Shown piece by piece: positions 52,511-61,469 of a stretch of DNA of 64,000 bases. The number at the start of each line of letters is the position of its first letter. The first letter of the stretch is position 1. Under the pieces are notes generated by a model, which worked only from the letters and a program-made list of their open reading frames with translations, made no database searches and was not told the origin of the DNA. Location of the stretch: the NCBI GenBank assembly GCA_016713175.1, contig JADJPQ010000028.1, positions 62,001 through 126,000 on the forward strand, in the 5' to 3' direction. The stretch is from Planctomycetota bacterium (GTDB taxonomy: Bacteria; Planctomycetota; UBA1135; UBA2386). Made by a program: the position numbers and the translations under genes.

Positions 52511-54794
52511 CTACCGCGGCCCGGGCGCGACCCGCCGGACCACGAAGTCCTGCAGCGAATCGTACAGATGCGCCCGCGTGTTGCGCCCCTCGGCGATCGC
52601 GTGCGTCCGGTTCGGATACGCCAGGTACTCGAACCGCTTGCCCCGCGCCACCAGCTCGTCGAACAGCCGTTCGCTGTGCTGGAAGTGCACGTTGTCGTCG
52701 CCGGTCCCGTGCACCAGCAGCAACGGCGCCCGCAGGTCCTTGGCGAACGTGATCGGCGAGCAGCGCACGTAGACGTCGGGCACTTCCTGCGGGATGCCGC
52801 AGTAGCGTTCCTGGTAGATCGTGTCGTAGAGCGCGATGTCGGTCACCGGTGCCACGGCCATGCCGGCGGCGAACAGATCCGGACAGCGGAACAGCAGGTT
52901 CAGCGTCATCGCGCCGCCGCCGGACCAGCCCCAGATCGAGAGTCGCGAGCGATCGATCCAGCCCTGCTGCGCGCACAGGGCCTGCACCGCGGCGTTCCAG
53001 TCCTGCGAACTGGTGACGCCGATCTTCTGGTACAGCGCCTTGCGCCAATCGCGGCCTTTTGGCGCCGGCGTGCCGCGCGCGTCGACACTCATGACCACGT
53101 AGCCGAGCTGCGTCAGCCAGCGGTGGAACAGGTGATGGCCCAGGAACCAGGTGTCCTTGACCGTCTGCGACCACGGTTCGCCATAGACATGGAACACCAC
53201 CGGCCAGCGCCGCCGGGCGTCGAAGTCGGGTGGGTACATCACCCATCCGTCCAGCGTCACCGCGGCCGGCTGCGGCTGCGCCGAACCGGGTTCACGCGGC
53301 GTGGTGTTGCCGTCGGCCGGGATGCGCACCTGGAAGAACTCGTTCGTGCCGCGGGCCAGGGCCGAGTAGCGCGCGCGCAGCTCGGCGTTGTCGACCAGCA
53401 CCCGGACGCGTTCATGCGCAGGCAGGCGGACCAGGTCGATGACCGGCGGCTCATCGAAGCGCGAGTACGTGTGGATCGCCAGTGAGCCGTCACTGCTGAT
53501 CTGGTAGTCGTGCCAGCCGGGTTGGTCGGCAGGTGTCAGGCGCTGGATGCCCGATGTCGCGCTGGTCGACCCGTAGAGGTACTGCTGGGTGGCGTTGCCG
53601 CTGCTGCCGCTCAACCACATCCGGCCGCTGTCGACTTCGACGAACAGGACACTCATGACATCGCGACCGGCGGGCGTCATCGTCACGGCCTCGCCCTTGC
53701 TCCACGGCTGCAGGAACGCCTGCCGCCAGCCACCGCGATCCGAAGTCCAGAAGTAGCTGCGACCGCCGTCCGCCCAACGGAAGTCTTCGCGCACATCGAT
53801 GTACGCAGAGTCGCTCTCCTCGTGCACGACCCGGGCCCGCCCGTTCTCGACATCGCAACCGTAGACGCGGATCACGTTCTGCTGGCGCGGCAGCCACTGC
53901 ACCATCAGTTCCTTGCCGGCCGGATGCCACTCCATGCGCGGCAGATACGTCTGCCGCGGATCGCCCGGCGTCTGCATCCACACCGTCTCACCGCCCAGGG
54001 CCGGCACGACGCCGACGCGACACGACGAGTTCGTGGTCCCCGCCTTCGGATACTGCACCGGCACCGTCCGCGCGTAGGTCGGCCAGGTTGTCGATCATCA
54101 GGAACTCACCGACGCCCGCACAATCCAGCTGCCAGTACGCGATCGCCTTGCCATCCGGACTCCAACGGAAGCCATCTCTGCAGTCGAACTCCTCCTCGTA
54201 GACCCAGTCGAACGTGCCGTTGATGACCGTGCGCGAGCCGTCGTTCGTCAAGCGCGTCTGCTTGCCGGTCGCCCACTCCTCGACGTACAGATCGTTCTGC
54301 GCGACGTAGCCGACCCGCGTGCCATCCGGCGAGAACTTGGCGAACATCAGCGTCGACTTGGGCAGTTCGCCACCCAGCCGCCGCGGCGGCGCACCCGGCG
54401 CGATCGCGAAGTACTCGCCGCGCGTGTTCTGCCGCCAGACCCGTTCGCTGTCGCAGAACACCAGCACCGTCCTGCCATCCGGCGCGAACGCATAGTCCTC
54501 GATCCGCAGCGGCTGTTGCCGACCTTCGACCCGCAACGCCGCGACCCCGAGCAGCACGTCGCGCCGGCCGGTCACCGCCTCGTAACGGATCAGTTCCAGT
54601 GCCTTGCGCTCGGTATCGGGTTCGAGCGTCGCGTAATGGCTGCCATCGAGCCAGCGGGCTGGCCCGAAGCGCTGCGCCGCGAACTCACCACTGGTGATCC
54701 GCCGCGCATCGAGCCGCGTGGGATCGGGTTGCTGGGCGACGGCCGTGGCAACGACGACCAGGAACAGGAACGGGCACCGGAGAGACCCTTGCAT
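52511..54794 (-). pseudogene. secreted dipeptidyl-peptidase IV (S9), frameshifted
   Basis: The N-terminal part from 54794 starts with a signal peptide (MQGSLRCPFLFLVVVATAVAQQ) and the DPP IV beta-propeller (DYAFAPDGRTVLVFCDSERVWRQ, DWVYEEEFDCRDGFRWSPDGKAIAYWQLD). The next frame continues with PVQYPKAGTTNSSCRVGVV and ends with the hydrolase domain: catalytic Ser in WGWSGGGAM, Asp in GTGDDNVHFQ, His in NRTHAI. Homologues read LY-..-PYPKAGTTN across the junction. Here GACCTACGC at about 54072-54080 is out of frame by one (or two bases are missing). The total matches about 760 residues. Without the shift it would be a full-length exoprotease. Confidence 0.85.
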
Positions 54795-55179
54795 GGCGTC
54801 TCTACGATGCCCGTCACGCCCCGGCGAGCGCCAGGGGCCAGCGCGGGATCCGCGCCAGGCGCCTACGAACCGACGCTGATCGACAAGCCGTTCGACGCCG
54901 ACACTGCCGTGGTCCCGAGGTCGATCGCCGCGGACGATCGAACGCAGCACGGTGCCTCCGGGAATGTGAGGAAACGAGAGCCAACACGTTCCCCGCGCGC
55001 GACTCGGCGTCAATCCCCGCCCGCGGATGCCAGGAGGCCATGCTTGCAAGCCAGGAGCCCATGGGCTAGACGACTCCCCGCTTCCGTTCGGCTGGACTCA
55101 ACTCGAACCCGGTCGAAACCCGAAGGTGAACATGCGGTGCCAAGGCTCAGCCTTGCCGCCGCAGGAGACCCACAGTCCG
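54795..55179. other. 385-bp gene-free divergent region before clpP
   Basis: No coding frame here looks real. It holds short palindromes: AGCCCATGGGCT, GCTTGCAAGC, and CAAGGC-TCA-GCCTTG (55141-55155). The last sits 8 bases before the AGGAG site of clpP, where it could fold in the mRNA leader. Promoters for both the minus-strand peptidase and plus-strand clpP should be in this stretch; I cannot place them with confidence. Confidence 0.4.
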
Positions 55180-55839
55180 ATGCCGAACCCAACCGATCTC
55201 GATCCCCGCAAGTGGCTGGCCGACGACGACGAGGACGACGATGAGCACGGCCCCTGCGACCACAAGGAGAAGGGCGAGCCGGCGGGCCCGGCGCTGTTCG
55301 AGAAGGCGCTGCTGGAGTCGCGGACGCTGCTGGTCTCGGGCCCGGTCGACGACAAGATGCTGCGCGATGCGACCATCCGCTGCCTGGCGATGGAGCAGAA
55401 GGACGCCAAGAAGCCGATCACGGTGATGATCAACTCGCCGGGCGGCAGCGCCGACGCCGGGTTTGCGATCTACGACATGCTGCGGTTCATCCGGCCGCCG
55501 GTGATCACCGTCGTCAACGGCCTGTGCGCGTCGGCCGGCATCCTGATCCACCTGGCCACCGACAAGAAGCGCCGGTTCTGCATGCCGGAGAGCCGGTTCA
55601 TGATCCACCAGCCGAGCACGATGGGCCGCGGCACCGCCAGCGACCTCGACATCACGGCCAAGGAGATCCTGAAGCTGCGCGATCGCTACAACAAGATCAT
55701 CGCCGAGCAGTGCGGCAAGACGCCGGAGACGGTCCTCGAGTCGGCACGGCGCGACTTCTGGCTCGACGCCGGTCAGGCGCTCGAATACGGCCTGGTCGCC
55801 AAGGTGCTGAAGCGCCGCGACGAACTGCCCGAGGCCTGA
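55180..55839 (+). CDS. clpP: ATP-dependent Clp protease proteolytic subunit (ClpP-like)
   Basis: A serine protease chamber subunit of 219 residues. Catalytic triad: Ser119 in LCASAG, His143 in MIHQP, Asp192 in RRDFWLDAGQALEYGLV. The nucleophile motif is ASAG rather than the usual ASMA, a common variation. TVMINSPGGSADAGFAIYD (about 81-99) is the oxyanion and handle region. The first 40 residues are an unusual acidic leader (LADDDEDDDEHGPCDHKE), absent in standard ClpP, which may form a pore or be processed. The ATG at 55180 is the best start; an upstream ATG at 55132 would extend the leader. No clpX or clpA is next to it. Confidence 0.9.
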   Translation: MPNPTDLDPRKWLADDDEDDDEHGPCDHKEKGEPAGPALFEKALLESRTLLVSGPVDDKMLRDATIRCLAMEQKDAKKPITVMINSPGGSADAGFAIYDMLRFIRPPVITVVNGLCASAGILIHLATDKKRRFCMPESRFMIHQPSTMGRGTASDLDITAKEILKLRDRYNKIIAEQCGKTPETVLESARRDFWLDAGQALEYGLVAKVLKRRDELPEA

Positions 55840-55906
55840 GACCCGGGCGGAAGGCGCGGTCGACCGGCTGCCGAACCGAGCGGTCCGCGCTACCGTTGGC
55901 ACCCCT

Positions 55907-57511
55907 GTGCCGTTCCGTCGCCTGTTCCGCTGGCTGTCGCTGTTGCCCGGCGGCCTCGCCCTGGCCCAGCAACCCCAGGATCCGGCGCGCCGCATCAGTG
56001 TGCACCTGCGCAATCCCGCCGGTCAGATCGTCCCGGACGCCGAGGCGTGGCTGTTGCCGTTCGAGAGCCCGGACCTCGTCGCGCTGCGCGGCACGCGGCC
56101 TCCGGCGCCTCCGATCGCGGCTCTGCGCGGCCAGGAACGGCAACGCGGCCAGGTCGTGTTCGCGAACGTGGCGACTGGCGTGGCTTCCGGTGCGGTGCTG
56201 GCGACCACTCCGGGCGGACTCGGCGGCATCGTCGCCGACATCGCCGTCGGCGAGGCCACGCGGCTGCAGCTGCAGCCGATGGCGGAGGTGACGACCGCCG
56301 AAGGCTCCGAGCCGTTCGAACTGTGGGCGGCCTGGCACGGCGATCGCGTCGTGATGCTGCCGCCGCAACAGGGCATGGCGATCCGACTGCCAGCCGGCAC
56401 ATTCGAGGTCTGGGCCAAGAACGCCGATGGCTTCGTCTGGCGCCGCCTCGAACTGACGCCAGGCGGCCGCGCCGTGCTGACGTTCGCGGGTCCTGGCCGC
56501 GTGCTGCAACGCCATGGCGGTGCCGTGGTGTCGCCGACCGGTTGGCCGCACGTCCGGCTGCTCGACGACCGCTCGCCGACCTGCACGCTGCTCGGCACCG
56601 CCGCGGCCGCGCCATTGACGAGCTGGACAGAGGCCACCGGTGCGGTGCTCGATGCCCGGGTCGTGCCCGGCGCACCGTCGCCGACCCCGCTGCCGTGGCC
56701 GCCTCCGGAGGTGTCGACCGCAGAAGCCCGCACGCTCTTCTTGCGCAACGGCGACCACCAGACGTTGCCGGCGGGCACCGAAGTCACGGCGCTGCGCCGC
56801 GCCGACGACGGCAGCCTGCGCCTTCTCGGTCGCTGGCAAGTCAAGACCAGCCCGATCGAACTCGCGTGGCCTGGCCGCGGCGACGACTGGCTGCTGGTCA
56901 CCGCTGAGGGGATGGCGCCGGTCGCCCGCGACGCGCTGCACGAACCCGACCGGCCCGTCGAACTGAACCGCGGCGCCGACATCGAAGTGCAACTGCGCTC
57001 GCCGACCGGCGAGCCGCTGCCCCACGTGCTCGTCGAGTTCCTGCCGGACGGCCTGGACATCGCGGCGATCGGCACGCGCAGCGACAGCCGAGGTCGCGTC
57101 CTCCTGACCGGGGTGGCGCTGCCGGGCATCCTGCGCACCTGCGACCCGCGCCACGGCAATGTCGAACACGTGATCGATGCTGGCTCGGGCAGAAGCCAGC
57201 TCGAAGTGCCGGCCGGCGCCGTGTTGGCCGGCGTGGCGCGCTATCCGGATGGCAGCGTCGCCACCGGCGCGATCGTGACGCTGCGCGATCCGCGCGGTCG
57301 GCTGCGGCCGGCGGAGCGGTCGGCGATCGCCGACGCGAGCGGGAACTTCACGTTCACCGGCCTCGGCGACGACGACGCCCTGGTGCTGTTCGCGACGATC
57401 CTGCGCCAGGGCCGGACCTGGTCGGCGCGGCTGCCGAACATCCGCGCCGGCGGCGCCGACCTGGAGTTGCGCAGCGAGGATCCCGACCCGCCGGCGCCGC
57501 GCGATCGCTGA
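55907..57511 (+). CDS. exported carboxypeptidase-regulatory-like (CarboxypepD_reg) protein
   Basis: A 534-residue protein, probably starting at GTG 55907 with a signal peptide (MPFRRLFRWLSLLPGGLALAQQ). It is strand-rich and lacks TM helices. Segments with the P-D-A/V and G-G-V-Y patterns of the prealbumin-like regulatory fold appear at about 30-75 (ISVHLRNPAGQIVPDAEAWLLP), 360-420 (IEVQLRSPTGEPLPHVLVEFLPDG) and 440-510 (GVARYPDGSVATGAIVTLRDPRGRLRP...SGNFTFTGLGDDDAL). Such repeats are common in envelope and TonB-linked proteins. It is convergent with the DUF1501 gene. The function is unknown. Confidence 0.72.
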   Translation: MPFRRLFRWLSLLPGGLALAQQPQDPARRISVHLRNPAGQIVPDAEAWLLPFESPDLVALRGTRPPAPPIAALRGQERQRGQVVFANVATGVASGAVLATTPGGLGGIVADIAVGEATRLQLQPMAEVTTAEGSEPFELWAAWHGDRVVMLPPQQGMAIRLPAGTFEVWAKNADGFVWRRLELTPGGRAVLTFAGPGRVLQRHGGAVVSPTGWPHVRLLDDRSPTCTLLGTAAAAPLTSWTEATGAVLDARVVPGAPSPTPLPWPPPEVSTAEARTLFLRNGDHQTLPAGTEVTALRRADDGSLRLLGRWQVKTSPIELAWPGRGDDWLLVTAEGMAPVARDALHEPDRPVELNRGADIEVQLRSPTGEPLPHVLVEFLPDGLDIAAIGTRSDSRGRVLLTGVALPGILRTCDPRHGNVEHVIDAGSGRSQLEVPAGAVLAGVARYPDGSVATGAIVTLRDPRGRLRPAERSAIADASGNFTFTGLGDDDALVLFATILRQGRTWSARLPNIRAGGADLELRSEDPDPPAPRDR

Positions 57512-57520
57512 GCGGCGTCG

Positions 57521-58771
57521 CTACAGAGCCCCGAGCAGCGGGAACTGCGCCCCGAGGATCGGCACGCTCGGCACCCCGAGCCAGCGTTCCAGCACCGTCG
57601 CATACAGGCTGCGGAAGTCGGTCGAGAGCCCGTCGAACGGCACGTAGTACTGCGCGTTGGTCGCCGGATTGAGATCCGGGTAGTTGCCGTATTGGCCACC
57701 GACGACCGGCGCCCCGGCCAGGAATGCAACGCCACCGTGACCATGCTCGGTGCCGAGCGAACCGTTCTCGAACACGCGTCGACCGAACTCGGAGAACACC
57801 ATCACCACGACCTGTTGCCCCATCGCGTGCGCGGCGATGTCGTCGAGGAAGGCCAGGATCGAACCGGACAGGTCGGTCAGCAGGTTGGCGAGGTTGCCGG
57901 TGCCGGGGTTGCCGGCCACCGCTTCGTTGGCGTGCGTGTCGAAACCGCCGCGATCGCAGACGTAGACCTCGGCGCCGAGTCCGCCGGTGATCAGCGACGC
58001 TGCCAATTGCAACCGTTCGGCCAGTTGCGTGTTCGGATAGGTCACCGCCGGCGTGTAGCCGGACGCTGCTTGCTGGATCGTCTGGCTGTCCTGGGTGGCC
58101 GCGACCGTGGCATCGGCAACGTACTGCAGATGCGGGTCGGCGGTCGGCCGCAGCACGGCGGCGTTCTGCTGGATCAGCGCCAGTTCGAGCTGGTTGTCCT
58201 GGGCCGTCGACGGATCGCCGGTGTAGGCGAACGCCGTCAGGTCGGTCATCACCGGCACCCGCTGGCCGGAGAACGCATCGTTCATCCGGTTCTCGATGTC
58301 GACGGCCGGGATCGATGACGTGCCGGTCCGGTTGTCGAGCCAACGCGCCAGCCAGCCGCGTTGCAGCACGGTCGCGGTCGGGTCGCCGGCGTACCACTTC
58401 TTCTCCGACTCGAAGTGCGACAGGTTGGGGTTGGGGTAGCCGATGTTGTGCACGACCGCCAGATCCCCGCGATCGAACAGCGTCTTGAACGACGCCAGCG
58501 CCGGCGCCCAGTAGTGCGTCGCGCCGGCGGCCAGCGTCAGGCAAGAGGCGCGCGGAATCCGCAGGTTGGGCCGCCCCTGGATGTAGTTGGGGTGATCGGC
58601 CGGCACGATCATGTTCAGGTAGTCGTAGGCGCCCTCGCACTGGATGATCACGAGGATCTGGCCATTGCCGCGAGCGCGTCCAGGCAACCAGGAAGCTGCC
58701 GGACGGACGAACGGCAGGCCCGCGGCAGCGAGGGAGGAGCCAGCCAGGAACTGTCGGCGATTGGTGGTCAT
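57521..58771 (-). CDS. DUF1501 protein with Tat leader
   Basis: A 416-residue exported protein. The NRRQFLAGSSLAAAGLP leader is a Tat signal. Family landmarks are VIIQCEGAYDYLNMIVP (about 42-58), GGFDTHANEAVAG (the metal-site region, about 250), VMVFSEFGRRVFENGSLGTEHGHGGVAFLAG (about 310-340). It pairs with the DUF1800 gene just upstream (11-bp gap), the standard bacterial combination, unlike the lone DUF1501 at 7.6 kb. Pairs of this type are thought to act together in the periplasm, but the reaction is not known. Confidence 0.9.
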   Translation of the reverse strand: MTTNRRQFLAGSSLAAAGLPFVRPAASWLPGRARGNGQILVIIQCEGAYDYLNMIVPADHPNYIQGRPNLRIPRASCLTLAAGATHYWAPALASFKTLFDRGDLAVVHNIGYPNPNLSHFESEKKWYAGDPTATVLQRGWLARWLDNRTGTSSIPAVDIENRMNDAFSGQRVPVMTDLTAFAYTGDPSTAQDNQLELALIQQNAAVLRPTADPHLQYVADATVAATQDSQTIQQAASGYTPAVTYPNTQLAERLQLAASLITGGLGAEVYVCDRGGFDTHANEAVAGNPGTGNLANLLTDLSGSILAFLDDIAAHAMGQQVVVMVFSEFGRRVFENGSLGTEHGHGGVAFLAGAPVVGGQYGNYPDLNPATNAQYYVPFDGLSTDFRSLYATVLERWLGVPSVPILGAQFPLLGAL

Positions 58772-58782
58772 GGTGCGACTCC

Positions 58783-60270
58783 TCAGTTCATCTGCGCTTC
58801 GGGAAGGGCGAGGATCAGGTGCACGAGGCCGCGCACCTTGCGCTGGATCTGCGCCGGCGTCCCGGTGAACGGCGCCGGCCCGGCGTCATCGGTGTTCATG
58901 AACCCGATCAGATTCGTCCGGACGACCGACGGCACCGCACCATCGACCAGCAGCGACAGCCAGTGATCGACGATCTGGGTCGCCGTGGTCAGGCCGGCGC
59001 GGTTGACCTCGAAGAACGGATCGAACACCGCCTCGATGCCGGCCGCCGGCTGCGTGATCGCGGTCAGCTGATCGGCGAAGTTGGCGCGCGTGATCAGCGT
59101 CTGGCTGTCGATCCACGCGGTGCCTTCGGCCAGACCGCTCGGGTTGGTGTAGCGGAGCAGCGGCAGACCCATCCGTTCGATCCCGGTGCCCAACGCCGTG
59201 TAGCTGCCGATCGCCGTCCGGGTGATCCGGATCGCGCGCACCGCGAACTCACAGGGACTGCTGATCAGCTTGCGGACCGCCGTCGGCGCGAAGAAGGCCC
59301 GCGACCGCAGCAGGATCGACATCAGCGAGCGGATCCGGAAGCCATCGGCGCGCCAACGATTGGCCAGCGCATCGAGCACCGCCGGACTCGGCGCGTCGTC
59401 GACGAACCAGCGCCAGAACTTCTCGACCATGTAGCGGGCGGTCGCCGGCCAGGCGAGGATCACATCGATCAGCCGCGGCAGGTCCTGCGCGCCATCGGCG
59501 TGGCTGATCACGGTGCCGAGCACGGTCTTCTGCCCGGTGACGTGGTAGAGGGTGCGGTAGAAGGACGTGTTGCGCCCGAGCAGCGTCCAACCCGACAGGC
59601 ACTTGCTGGCCTCGACGACGTCGTTCTGCGTGTAGCCGCCGTTGACCCCCATCGAGTACAGCTCGAGCAGCTCGCGGCCGTAGTTCTCGTTGATCAGCGG
59701 CACGCCGCCGCGGTTCTGGCCGTTCAGGTAGTTGTCGAGCCAGTACAGCATCGCCGCATCCTTGGTGACCTCGATCAGCAGGTCGCGGAAGGTGCCGAGC
59801 CCGAGCCGGCGGAACAGATTGATGTGCGCCGGCATCGTCGGCTGGGCGTTCGGCTCGTTGACGCCGACCGAGAAATGGTCGTGCCAGAACAGGCACATCT
59901 TCTCGCGCAGCGGGTTGCTGCCGGTGGCCATCTCGTGCAGCCATTGCGCCCGTTGGTGCGCCGGGTTGCCGGAGAGATTGAGCACCTCGCCATTCGGCAG
60001 CACCGTCATGCCGCCGTTCTGCAACGGGATCGGATCCGGCGTCAGCAGCAGGTCAAGGAAGCGATCGGGGCCGAGCAGCAGCATCGCATCGACCTCATCG
60101 CTGCGGGCGCCGAATCCGGCGCGGCGCGCCAGGTGCGCCGCCTTGGCGCGGTCCCATGGATCCGCGGGCGTGGGCTTCCAGGGTTCGAGTTCGGGAACGG
60201 AATGGACGGCCGACACGGGCGGATTGCCCGTGGGCGCCGCGCCGGCGAGCGGAATGGCGAACGACGACAT
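58783..60270 (-). CDS. DUF1800 family protein
   Basis: A 495-residue protein whose family is predominantly helical. Signatures are AAHLARRAGFGARSDEVDAMLLLG (about 45-68), REKMCLFWHDHFSVGVNE, MLYWLDNYLNGQNRGGVPLINENYGRELLELYSMGVNGGYTQNDV (about 172-215) and MVEKFWRWFVDD. The start at 60270 has a GGAGG site five bases away. It forms an operon with the downstream DUF1501 gene. A conserved Cys-less, His-rich (FWHDHF) core suggests a metal or heme-like partner, but this is inference. Confidence 0.9.
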   Translation of the reverse strand: MSSFAIPLAGAAPTGNPPVSAVHSVPELEPWKPTPADPWDRAKAAHLARRAGFGARSDEVDAMLLLGPDRFLDLLLTPDPIPLQNGGMTVLPNGEVLNLSGNPAHQRAQWLHEMATGSNPLREKMCLFWHDHFSVGVNEPNAQPTMPAHINLFRRLGLGTFRDLLIEVTKDAAMLYWLDNYLNGQNRGGVPLINENYGRELLELYSMGVNGGYTQNDVVEASKCLSGWTLLGRNTSFYRTLYHVTGQKTVLGTVISHADGAQDLPRLIDVILAWPATARYMVEKFWRWFVDDAPSPAVLDALANRWRADGFRIRSLMSILLRSRAFFAPTAVRKLISSPCEFAVRAIRITRTAIGSYTALGTGIERMGLPLLRYTNPSGLAEGTAWIDSQTLITRANFADQLTAITQPAAGIEAVFDPFFEVNRAGLTTATQIVDHWLSLLVDGAVPSVVRTNLIGFMNTDDAGPAPFTGTPAQIQRKVRGLVHLILALPEAQMN

Positions 60271-60392
60271 GGATCCTCCGGGGACGAGGGGCTGTGCGGC
60301 CTGGCCGCAGGCCGGGAGTCTAGCCCGGTGCTTGCGCGAATGGGCCGATCCGCCGGTCGGTTCGGTCAGTTCTGCGCACAATCACGCCACGT

Positions 60393-61172
60393 TCAATACA
60401 GCAGCGTCGCCAGCCGGCGCCGATATGGATCGCAGCGCTCGTCATCCTCGCCGAGCAGCAGGAAGCACAACAGCATCGCCTTCCGCGGCAGCCCTGCCTG
60501 GAACGTCCGGTCCGCCTCGACGGCCGCCAGGATGCGCTCCATTGCCGGCTCCAACTGCCGCTGCAGCATCAGGCTGCGAGCCGCCGCCAGGTGCCCTTCG
60601 GCCCCGGACTTCATCGGATCGAGCTTGCTGGTCAGGAACGCCAGGGCCTGTTCGAGACGGTGCACCCGATCGATCCGTTCGTCCTCCTCCGGGAACGCCG
60701 TCAGGGCCGCCTGCGCCGCCGCGGCATCGCCGGCGCCGGCGGCGGCCAGCGCCCGCTCCCAGCGCGACTTCGGGCTGTTCGGGTCTGCCGGCGGCTCGGC
60801 CGCCACGGCCTCGGGTTCGGCGCGAACGATCGGTTCGATGCCGTTCCGCTGCAGGAACTTCACCACTTCCGGTTCCCGGACCGCACCCTGGAATGCGTCG
60901 ACCGGACGGCCGCCATCCACCAGCACGCAGAAAGGGATTCCCTGAACCTGGAACGCGTAGGCGAGGTCCTGTTCGCGCTCGGTGTCGACCTTGCCCAGCA
61001 CGAACGCGCCGGCGTAGTCGGCCGCCAGCTTCTCCAGCACCGGACCGAGCGTCCGGCACGGCCCGCACCATGCGGCCCAGAAGTCGAGCAACACCGGCGT
61101 CGTCATCGACTTCTCGACCACGTCCTTCTGGAAGGTGGCGGCGGCGACCTCGATCACGTTCGTGCCTGGCAT
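60393..61172 (-). CDS. ybbN: thioredoxin-domain co-chaperone (CnoX/YbbN-like)
   Basis: A 259-residue protein with an N-terminal thioredoxin domain (about 1-110): DFWAAWCGPCRTLGPVLEKLA with redox pair Cys36/Cys39, and KVDTEREQDLAYAFQVQGIPFCVL with the cis-Pro. A C-terminal helical TPR-like region (about 130-259) is the YbbN/CnoX hallmark, which binds unfolded or chlorinated proteins and hands them to GroEL. Here both active-site Cys are kept. The start is at 61172 (MPGTNVIEV). The upstream 297-bp gap to pilB holds no gene I can support. Confidence 0.86.
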   Translation of the reverse strand: MPGTNVIEVAAATFQKDVVEKSMTTPVLLDFWAAWCGPCRTLGPVLEKLAADYAGAFVLGKVDTEREQDLAYAFQVQGIPFCVLVDGGRPVDAFQGAVREPEVVKFLQRNGIEPIVRAEPEAVAAEPPADPNSPKSRWERALAAAGAGDAAAAQAALTAFPEEDERIDRVHRLEQALAFLTSKLDPMKSGAEGHLAAARSLMLQRQLEPAMERILAAVEADRTFQAGLPRKAMLLCFLLLGEDDERCDPYRRRLATLLY

Positions 61173-61469
61173 GGAGCGCTCTGTAGGGTCGATCGCCCGC
61201 CGGGTCAATGCGCCGCGGGACAAACGTCGCGGCTGTTGTTACGCACGCCCCACGACGGGGTCGGCCCGGGTACGACCCAACGGCCTTTGACCGCGATCAC
61301 CGCTCCGGCACGGTTGTTGACTCTCGCCAGGCGCCGATCCGGAACCCAAACGTATTCCAGGGATGGAAATGCGTGAGAGAGGCGACCGGGTCCGGATCGG
61401 CACGTTCGCCGCAGCCACAAGCCTCGCGTCGCCAGCAGATCTGTCCCTTCCGTGCGGCCCTGCCCGCAG

